DNA of 64,000 nucleotides, from the NCBI GenBank assembly GCA_030015575.1, contig JASDDO010000001.1:323983595-324047594 (forward strand). The letters are read 5' to 3'. The notes under the pieces are model-generated. The model was given only the letters and a program-made list of their open reading frames with translations, did not search any database and was not told the DNA's origin. This stretch comes from Agapanthus africanus (taxonomy: Eukaryota > Streptophyta > Magnoliopsida > Asparagales > Amaryllidaceae). This document shows, one piece after another, positions 54,993 to 64,000 of the stretch. Positions within the stretch are counted from its first letter, which is position 1; each line of letters opens with the position of its first letter. Position numbers and translations under genes: made by a program.

Positions 54993-57070
54993 TTAAGGCT
55001 AATTATTGCGATGTCGCATACTCACAGCCCGTGTGATACCGAACATCCAACTCCTCTACTAATCAGTTTCACAAATCTAGTTTGTAAAACTCTTGTGTTT
55101 GAGAAATAGCCTCAGTGAGTGGATCCGCCCTGATGTTTCTTTCTATGTCTCTCTTAATCTCAAGTTCGCGGAGAAAACCATCTCCCGAATCGAGTAATAC
55201 CTGTCTTAGAATATGTCTGAATATCTGATGGGACCTAGTTCATAAATGAACTCCAAATCCAAACTTCTTAGACTGTAGTGATAACTGAACCTAATCAGTA
55301 TCCAGCACCATGCCTCCCACAGTATCCTCTTGGACCACCTGTCCATAATATTGTCCCTCGTCGGAGGGAAAACTATAACTCTGACAATCACTCTGTCATC
55401 AATGTCACCTTGGAAGCCTGGAATGATAACCGTCTCCTCAAGGAGGCTGCCTTTATCAAATCCATAGAACATCCATTCATGTTCTAAAACTGCTTCCTAA
55501 TGTTTCTCCAGGATTGGATTAATATAAACTTATCGCACCTAGTGCAAAAACAACATCTGGTGTGGTACTTGACATCTCACGATTGACTCAATTGCCTAAA
55601 CAAGTGATCTGCCAATCATGCATATCCCTCTCCCCTTTAGTCTGTAAGACACCTTTATAGAGGGTGACTCCATCACCTGTAGGTACACCACCATGCCAGG
55701 AGTCATCTATTCTAAAATACCATTTAGAATAATGTCAAAATACCCATATTGGGAAACTATTCAAATCTAGATCTAAAACCATAGATCTAGTAACCAGAAT
55801 GTCTGATATTATATCCATATCCTTTTTGGAGAAACAACTGTGTGGCGACCAAAGTACAACCGATCGTAGTATAGGAATTTTACTTCCTACTCTGTGTATG
55901 TCATCCAAATACCAGGACATCACACCCTACTACCTTCTTAACAGATCCATCCCTTATTCTGATGAAGTCAAAGCCATGACTGTTACATCAAAATTAGATG
56001 ATCTTATCTCCGCTATATCTGCTCAAGCCTATAAATAGACATAAGCAACTTGCCCACTATACTTCCGCTGCTCCCACTGACTACGACAACCCTCCGACAG
56101 AATAATATATACGTGTACGTCTAAAACTTGTTTAGAACGATGCTATACATATCCTCCCGCCGGGTCTCATAGTCTGGAACAACAGTAGTGTCAAGTCTGG
56201 GTAAACAAGAACCTCCCTGTCACCGTCCTTGAGGCTACCGGAGTACCTCTCGGGTGTCTGAGGTTACCTACCATGTCTGCGGAGTGGCTATTGGAATGTC
56301 AAACCTCATAGAATATATAGGTTCTATTAAATTTTCCATAATCGTTTGCGGTTATGGAATCACTTCCAGTTCTACCATACTCCCACTAGTGTTTTCTGAA
56401 AAAGTCCATTTTAATAAAACTGTGGCGAGTCAAGAACAATATCACTATTGATCTTCCAGATGGTAGAAATGTCAACCCTCGTTAAAGCCAGGGTCAACCC
56501 ACAAACTGCCATTACAGAAACGTGCCTTGAGTTATCCAGTGTCTGGTTTTAAGCATAAGCCGGACAACTCCCCGTATCTTAACATCGTTAAGATATGAAC
56601 CATTCTATATACAATATAGAAATAGAGGCACTAATTTAACTGGAACCAGATTCAAACCATGCAACTGTCTCCAGTGCATATCAACTTAATGGAAAGAGGC
56701 TAATCAGCATTACTCAACTTAGGAATACATCCAATTATGAGTAACCTGAAAGAGAAAGAAGTTTCTGAAAACCATTACTTCCAACTGAATACCAATCACA
56801 AGAATCTACATCTTCGATTTCTTTGAAGAATCCCGATACTTGCGATACCTGGTTCTCTACTTTATTCTTATACCCACAACTTCTCAAAACTTAGACATTG
56901 TATTTCTACGAAACACTTGTCTAAAAACTAGAGAAGTCACAAGTAAACAGAACATAGTACGAGGACCTACCCCTTTGTCCTGATGGACACTGGACAACAT
57001 ACAATACTCTGTATAAGTCCGCTGAGTTGAATAACTCAAAACCTGTGTATCGTAGGTTGAAAACTGTACC
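54993..57070 (-). pseudogene. Decayed copia pol of element F
   Basis: Aligns with the decayed pol of D and E. The RT block is near 55790-56000 and the RNase H/tail block with a GGSTH/ADPL-like trace is near 55120. Frequent stops. Confidence 0.72.
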
Positions 57071-57399
57071 CAGGCGATTTCCTCAAATATCACCAATTAC
57101 AATGAATTCCGATATAATGAGGATGATCACCTAATTCCCAATAACTTACTCCCACTCATCATCTGTAAAACCATACAGATATGAGAATGAAACCTGGTAA
57201 ATACATACCCTGGAGTAAGTATCTAATCGGGAAATCAGTTTTCTTTTAACAATGCACTGAAACATCAAAATGTTTCATAGGGGTATTCTGGTATTCTTAG
57301 TAATGCCTCTTCCATAATCCAATTCATGACTATAACCGTATATTTCTTTGCCATCTCTCCAAATCCCTTTATTTGTCTTTAGTCGTTACCTTCTGTACA

Positions 57400-58000
57400 C
57401 TATTGTTAGGCTAAATGGTTTTCTTCCTTCCCTACCGTTCGGCACCAGCCTATGTTTTGGAAGAAGACTATCCAGTAAGCATAATAGGTGTACCCTCCTA
57501 AACCAAGGAGTACTCACAACTTGAGAGAAGGTGATGATAAAAGACAACTGAATAATACCTTATTCTATTTCTCCCGAACTGGGAAAAAAAGCAAAGGTGA
57601 AATAGGAGCGGCGATGAAGTATGCGGTTTGGTCGTGAATGATAACAGTCGCAATTTACTTTGCCCTCTTTCTAATCCCTTTATTTTGTCTTTAGTGATTA
57701 CCTTCTGTACACCCTACTTAGGCTAATTGGTTTTCTTCATTCCCTACCTTTCGGCATCTGCCTATGGTTTGGAAGAAGACTATCCAATAAACGTAATAGG
57801 TGTACTCTCCTAAACTAAGGAGCCCTCGCAACCTGAGAGAAGGTGATAATAAAAGACAACTAAATAAACCAATTCTATTTCTCCTGAACCTGGATCTATC
57901 CTCGAAGAAGTCCCTTCGAGTTCGTATATAACCATACGATATATCTATCCAATGGAAGTGGATGTCCATAGTAATACGGGGTGTTCTGAGAAATACAAAG
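57400..58000 (-). repeat. Tandem duplication block in element F, one unit shortened
   Basis: TTCGGCACCAGCCTATG at 57440 and its relative at 57750 are only about 310 bp apart. The first unit lacks the palindromic part that is kept near 57920-57945. Confidence 0.65.
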
Positions 58001-58149
58001 GGTAAAAGAAGGAGCGGCAATGACTTATGCAACTCGGACAATCCAAAAGCCAGCATTTTAAGATGGTTCGGTCAACTTAGTCACTGAGTCATAGTCTAGG
58101 GTCGGTCAAAGGTCGCTGCCAAAGAGAGAGAGAAAAGAAACACTCTGCG

Positions 58150-60375
58150 TGCACTCTAACCTAGATCAGAATGTTATCACTTTATCTAATCAGGAAACCT
58201 CCCACTGTTATCTCAAATTCTCCTCCAAACCTAAAAGAAGAATTAGTCGGGATCACCCGAAGAGAAAACCAACTCATCAATAAGAATCGGGATCCAACTA
58301 TCATCGCAGGATAATTTGATGGAAGCCACTCAAGTTATTACACTCCAGAAGGTATGCGCATGCCTGGCAAGTTTCCTGTATGTTTGAAACTCCCGATTTT
58401 ATTTTTGCCCCATACTCTTATGACCTTGGTTTTGGTCAAAATGTCATAAGTCACATGCCAAGTTCTACCCGTCACTATCCAGGTCAATTTGAACCCACCC
58501 GCACATACCCTTGACTTTGGCCAAAATGGCAGAACGACTGTCCCAAACCAACTCATCTATCTATGTAACAAATGAATACCCAGCAGCTACCAAACACCAT
58601 GCCTTGACTTTAGCCAAAATACATAGCTTGAATACTACTGAATACCCAAAAGAAATGACGGAGGGCTACGGCTGGTTTTTGGCGAAAAACCTTTAACGTA
58701 ATGAACTTGATCTCGTTGAAGGAAACTGATAGCTTTTTATAAAAATATAGTGGCGAAAACCTTTGCTAAAGAGGTCACTCCCGGTGAAGGGATCTCGGCT
58801 CTTTCCTCCTGGAATGAGGTGCAGGATATTCCAACTGAATACCGTGATGCAAAGCAACTAATCGACTATAGTGAAGTTATTACCCTGACGTAAACTTCTG
58901 CCCAAGGGGCCACTCCCGGTGAAGGGATCTCGGCCCTTGCTTCGTCGAATGAGGTGCAGGATATTCCAACTGAATATCATTATGCAAAACAAAAGGAAAA
59001 CATCTTTGTAATAACACCTTTTAAAATTTTGTTCCAACAACATCAAATATAGGTTTATTTTATCCTTGCATTGATAAGAATCAATGCATTCCCATCAATC
59101 AATCACACCAGAAAAGAATGAAAAATAAAATGTACGTATATGCCATCCGCATTCGTCACCGGGTCCTGTCATCACCCATTAGGTTACTTAACTAACGACA
59201 GAGTGGGGACTGGACTAGCGCGGGTGTAAAACATATACAACATCTAATAGTATATATACCAATATACAGTAATCTCTCCAGGCGTGATAATATTCAACAT
59301 TACAGAAAAGTAATAAGCATCACAGAACAATACAGATAATCTGGGATCCCCGGGTTTCACAAAGCCGCTACTGAAACCCGACGTTCCCCTGGTCATGTGG
59401 ATAGCCTGTGCAATGAAACCTAGACCCCTACGGGTGCGGCAAGTTACCCGCCAAAACCTGAAGCGAGGCAGCCCCCTACAGCAAAGTGAATGGACCACCC
59501 GGCAATTCACGGAATCCGGTAACTTGAGCACTCCTTCTTGGGTCAACCTGTACCCCCTACGAGTGCGGCGAATAGTCTGCCAATTCTAGAGTAAGGCCCC
59601 TTTGCCTCTCAAAGCCATGAGATACGGACCTGTTGCCTTCCAGAACCCGGCTATTCGTGCACTCCGTCATGGGGTAATCCTAGTACATAAAAGAAAATAT
59701 ATACAACGGGTACATCGACCTCAGCTCGGTCGTGCCCCACAAGAATATTATACAAACAGGCAGTGAAGGCAGTCCACATGTTGGACGCTCGCCCCGCAAT
59801 ATCAAATGTACAAATAAATCCAAACAGCACTACCATTGCACACTGCTATCCACCACGACATATCCGCAACATCACAGCACAACATAGAACATCAACGCGA
59901 ATGTCACGTTCGCAAACCCGTCTAAAAGAACTATAGCAATTAGACGCGGTTTACCGCTCAAATGACATTCCCGGTCGGAGATATAAAATAAGTACTGTAT
60001 ACTAACAAGTTTAAAATTTTGATCGACAAAATTTCCCGAAGTGGGCCCCACGAACATCTGCAGTACAGTAATAAAATCTGGGCCCAAAAGAATAGTACCA
60101 AAAACCACAATTTCCAATGTGAAGCTCTCTGGAAAAACTTGGAGCACTGTTCCCACAAAACGGCCGCGGTTCCGCTGTGGTAATGAGGGATCACGTGCCC
60201 AAATTTTCCCAGAATGCTTAGAAAAGCCTGCTTTGTTTTCTGTGATATGTAAAATTATTTTTAGACACTTTAAAAAATCGACAGAAATATTGAACTGAAA
60301 TATGTGATTTTCGAAAATCCGTTAGATTGATGTTTTAAACGCGTTAGCACAAGTTAGTAAAGCTTAATGGCGAGG
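58150..60375 (-). other. Long non-coding leader of element F
   Basis: Same plan again: a weaker hairpin at 60153-60180, modules at 58907-58987 and 58773-58853, and motif copies at 58425, 58510 and 58603 (85 and 93 nt apart). A pyrimidine tract before pol is at 58114-58149. No gag. Confidence 0.75.
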
Positions 60376-60387
60376 CTCTGATACCAC
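60376..60387 (-). other. Primer-binding site of element F
   Basis: The minus strand GTGGTATCAGAG follows the 5' LTR end. Confidence 0.9.
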
Positions 60388-61333
60388 TGTAAGTCCACGG
60401 TAGCGCCCCGGCCGTCTAACAGACGCTAAATGCGGAAAAAAAACTTTTTACAAACTGGCGCTATCGTGTACCGTAACCCGGATCTGCCATTAAAGCTAAA
60501 CTAACAAACTACAAAGTGGGTAGAAATGTTATACCGAACGATCCGGGTCCTTCGGTCTTCAACCATCATCCCACGCTTTGTTGCGGCTGCTCCGATCTCC
60601 TGAATCTCCAGTCTTCTCTCCAGGTGGCACCACGTCAACGGATCTTTAAACGGGCTCCCGCCTTTGAACCGAGGCAACTCGGTCGTCAAGTTTGCTAAAA
60701 GAGACGACCAAGATGAAGTAGAGAATGAGTAGAACACTTTGTCTCGCTTCGTCCAAAACCATGGACGAACGGTTAATGAAGTTGCCTTTTGGATCGGGTG
60801 AAATGAGAAATGAGGCTATCTAATTTCCATGAATCCAAACTATCATAATCTTTTTAATCAACAAGTGAGAGAGTGAGTAGAGGAGGGGAGGGGGCCGGCC
60901 ACATATAGTGAAGGAGGAGGGTGAGTGTAGGAGCAAAGGGGGTAACCTTAAAGAATAATATCCTAAGCATTACCAAAACACATTAATGCAAATGGTGACT
61001 CACAATAAACACCTCACTAAAACATTTAATGCAATCAAGTGAGTCACAAACCTAGTCATCAATCAAGAAGCTTCCTCACTCATGACTCACCCTCATGACT
61101 CACCCATGGAAGAAAAGATAAATCCGTATTTAACCGAATGTTAAATACGGGCGATAGAAAACTGGAAACTGGCAACTTCCAAAAGCGATCCTGAAACGAA
61201 TTTCAGGATAACCCCGTAACAGTATAAACATACCCGCATTTGTATTACGACCGAATACAAATCCAACTGAGACAAAGATATTATATCTACACAGTATAAT
61301 ACTCGGATCCGGCTTAAACCAAAGCCCACCAGT
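60388..61333 (-). repeat. 5' LTR of element F, part before LTR I
   Basis: TGTAAGTCCACGGTAGCGCC onward, matching 52896-53844. It stops at CCCACCAGT, where a TGTTAG LTR begins. Confidence 0.92.
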
Positions 61334-63344
61334 TGTTAGTTATATGTATGCCTTAGAGGCCATTACTGTACATATGATGTATATTGTAGTGGATGCTTGG
61401 ACATATATAGGGAGGACTTTCTTGCTCGACATGATAGTACGCTATCTGGTTTAACTTTATCTTAACATGTACTCTGATTGTCTCTATGTTACATGTTGAT
61501 AAAGCCCTTAGGATATGTACTCGACTACTGGGACTATGATGAGATCATACTAGTGGGGCCACGGTAGTCGACGAGTACATCCTATAACTGTTCCTAGTCG
61601 AGAGTGTATCGAGACAGGGCATCGATACACCAGAGTAGACTAGCGTATATGCATCTTGACCCATATGATGGGCGATGGATGATCCCATATCCATCGGTGT
61701 TTGACATCAAGGATGGTGTACGGGTGCTCAGTGGAGACTGGGTACACTGGACGGACTCGCCGAGAACTCCCAGATGGTATTATACCTCATGTCAGATGGC
61801 AGTTTTCCGGTGACACTGGTACAGAGTAGTCTGTTGACCCGAGATCGTCATAGAGTCTTGTGTGATTCCCACTGTGCTTTGATTTCCATCATACCACGTC
61901 CAAGTGGGCGTGCAAAATGGTGGCTTTTGGGTACAGTCCCGAATCACATGGAGGCAATGAGCGATAGGAAGGGATTCGTCTCTCCCGGTATAGGGAGTTG
62001 ATGTTGCGCTGTGTTCGATTGGCTATAACCGGAAATCCCTGGCCAGGGTTGCTGAGATTTACTGGTAAGTGTTATCAGTAGTTTCTCGAACTGTTATAGA
62101 CCTCATATCGACACGACTTATCGAGCTACTAGGGTCTGACGTTTACCACTCCTAGGCGAGATATGCGACATATCAGACGATGAGACCGGACTGTACGGAA
62201 GTGTTACTGTTTGGATTCACAGGAGAATGTACAGGCTTGCTTGTTGATCTTCTGAGCGCTCAATACCTGGGTAGCTGTTACGTTTAGCTGACCGCTTGCA
62301 GCTTGTGGGTGTTTAATATGATCATCACCTACTGCCGGCGTATTGGCGATTCTTTAGAGTCCTACACAGAGGTTTCTTGACTCAGGCAAAACGGAGTAGG
62401 GGCACGTATGTGATATGTGTGGGACCGAGGATAATGCGGTATGTGATACCGTATTGGATTCTCGCGATATGAGATATCGGTCGGGTATATGTGATATAGC
62501 CGGGTCATCGTATTAGTCGGTTATATGCGATATAGCCGGATTGTCGGATCAAGTGTTGATTCGATAATTTAATGTATAATAATATATATGATATATTAAA
62601 TTACATTAACTAATATTAGCTCACTAAAAGATTCTTTTTCTCACACGGGTAATACATTGATATATATGCGATATATGTTAAATGTATTATTTTATTTTGT
62701 TATAATAAATATTATATATGCGATATATAATATTGTAACATGATATGATTACTAATGCTACATGTTTGGTGGAGTTTAAACATGATTAGGGTTTGGATTA
62801 GGGTTAAGACTTCTAGTAGATTCTAAAAGCTTTTCTTTTGTCTTGAAAAAGATATTATGCTTGATATTTTCAAGTGACTCATTCTTAACCTAACCCAAAC
62901 CCTAGCCTTGGTTAATTCTCTACAAAGGTTTATTCAACCATGGTTGCATTATTCATCATATTTATCTTTCATTATTCATCACAAAAGGTTACTAATGATA
63001 TTATTCATCATCTTTTTCCTTCTTCTTCTTTTGAGCAAAAGCTTTCTAGCTTTTTGCTTTGTGATGAAAATGAGTGAGAATATGAAAACAAATGAGAGCA
63101 AATATCCTACTTCATCATCCTCATCTACCCTTGCCCTTTAGATGAGAGTGTTCACTTCATTTAGTGAGTGTTAGCTTGTGTTAATGAAACTTCAAGGTAG
63201 ATCATTTTTGTTATCGAAGATCGGAAGCAAGCTTGTATCTTTCTCTTTGTGAAGCCTCTCGAAAGTCCGGAACACGATGATCGCAGCGAAGGGACCTCAA
63301 CACGGAGCTTAAGAAGTGAAGGACCGGATCTACAAAGGTTGTAA
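61334..63344 (+). mobile_element. Family-B LTR I, truncated on the right by LTR J
   Basis: TGTTAGTTATATG... follows the LTRs of B to GGTTGTAA (63344), corresponding to about 19775 in the 5' LTR of B, where a TGTTGG LTR begins. About 150 bp of the LTR end, and any internal region, would lie off-window. Confidence 0.88.
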
Positions 63345-64000
63345 TGTTGGCGATAGTGCCCTCAGAGTCAATTATTGGATCACAGGCACGTGATTGCAAT
63401 GATTGAGGGAGGACCTATGCCGGTAGGACAGTCTTACTCGAGATGATAGTATGCTATCTGGTTTATCTTTATCATCGTGTACTGCTTTAGGTGACCTTAC
63501 AGGTCACTATTGCACGTTGATAGAGCCCCTAAGATTCTTGCTTGACTACCAGCAGTATGAGGGCGATCATATACGTGGGAGCTGGGGTCTATAAGCACAT
63601 CCTTAAAAGGTCCCTAGTCGTGGGAGTCTCAAGATAGGGCATCGATACTCCAGAGTAGACTAGTGTATACAGTCGAGACCCCGACGAGGGGCGGTGGCCG
63701 GTCTCACAAGTCACTGGTGTCAGTTGGTTAACCTAAGATGTATACAGGTGCTCATTGGGTTATGAGTACACTGGACAGGACTTGCCGGGAACCTGCTAGT
63801 TGGTATTATACCTGACGTCAGATAGCAGTTCCCTGGTGACATGTGTACAGGTTAGTTCATCGACCTGAGATCGTCATTTGTCTCGTGTGAGTTCCCACTG
63901 TACTTTGATTACTACCCTACCACGCTCAAAGGAGACGTGCAAACAGGTTTTAGTTGGGTACAGTCCCGAGCCATATGGAGGCAGTGAGCGGATCTGCAGG
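63345..64000 (+). mobile_element. Family-D/E LTR J, 5' portion, runs off the window
   Basis: TGTTGGCGATAGTGCCCTCAG... follows the 3' LTR of D (3348 on) in plus orientation to the window end. It cannot be told whether it is a solo LTR or the start of a full element. Confidence 0.88.

Larger units (their letters stand above)
52896..61333 (-). mobile_element. Copia element F, split by LTR I, 5' end off window
   Basis: 3' LTR (52896-54977), PPT (54978-54992), decayed pol (54993-57070), tandem duplication (57400-58000), leader (58150-60375), PBS (60376-60387), and the first 946 bp (plus coordinates) of the 5' LTR (60388-61333), where LTR I is inserted. It is related to D and E but clearly diverged. 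The two LTRs differ by about 2-3% by eye in the overlapping part. Flank GATAC (52891-52895) is one target copy. Confidence 0.88.

Overview
The window is repeat-dense plant nuclear DNA. It holds Ty1/copia and Ty3/gypsy LTR retrotransposons whose primer-binding sites match initiator tRNA-Met, the start of an intron-containing nuclear gene for a plastid-targeted sugar transporter, and a piece of a plant MADS-box exon. The species cannot be named. Nearly all of the 64 kb is LTR retrotransposon inserted into LTR retrotransposon. Only two stretches look like host gene sequence: the first two exons of a plastidic glucose transporter (9250-10410, minus), and a MADS-box exon fragment carried inside a long-inverted-repeat element (10733-11723).

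Left part (1-9149). Copia element D (plus; right part of its interior and its 3' LTR, 1-5457) sits in a family-A-like LTR (G, 5458-7313). G sits in the polyprotein of a second, short-LTR copia element (H, 7314-9149). H sits in intron 2 of the transporter gene. The rest of that gene would lie off the left edge, if it exists.

Middle (12548-39647). A gypsy element of Tat/Retand type (C, minus) is the host of a nest. Its reverse transcriptase is split by a solo copia LTR (K, 13572-15672). Its gag is split by copia element B (plus, 17782-37956). The 3' LTR of B is split by copia element A (minus, 27929-37849), which has near-identical LTRs, a perfect AACTC target-site duplication and one uninterrupted 1108-codon protease-integrase-RT-RNase H frame.

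Right part (39648-64000). A long LTR beginning TGTCACGGCCCG (N, from 40066) is split by complete copia element E (minus, 41460-51666, TSD GTTTC) and then by a family-A LTR piece (L). L is split by element F (minus, from 52896). The 5' LTR of F is split by a family-B LTR (I, 61334), which is split by a family-D/E LTR (J, 63345 to the window edge).

The copia elements A, B, D, E and F and the LTRs G, I, J, K and L look like one extended lineage. They have 2.1-2.2 kb LTRs, a polypurine tract GTGCAAGTGGGAGAT and, where the 5' end is visible, an initiator-Met PBS. In A, B, E and F a 2.2-3 kb leader between PBS and pol has no visible gag but a repeated plan: a GC-rich hairpin about 200 nt after the PBS, a duplicated ~80-nt module, three copies of a short near-palindrome about 90 nt apart, then a pyrimidine tract before pol (CAG or GCAG in A, B and E). 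The LTRs carry palindromes whose sequence differs between families while the pairing is kept. Only A has an intact pol frame. D, E and F share an already decayed pol, yet the LTRs of E are about 99% identical by eye, so E probably moved with enzymes supplied in trans. The leader plan and the paired LTR palindromes are the best candidates for undescribed biology here.
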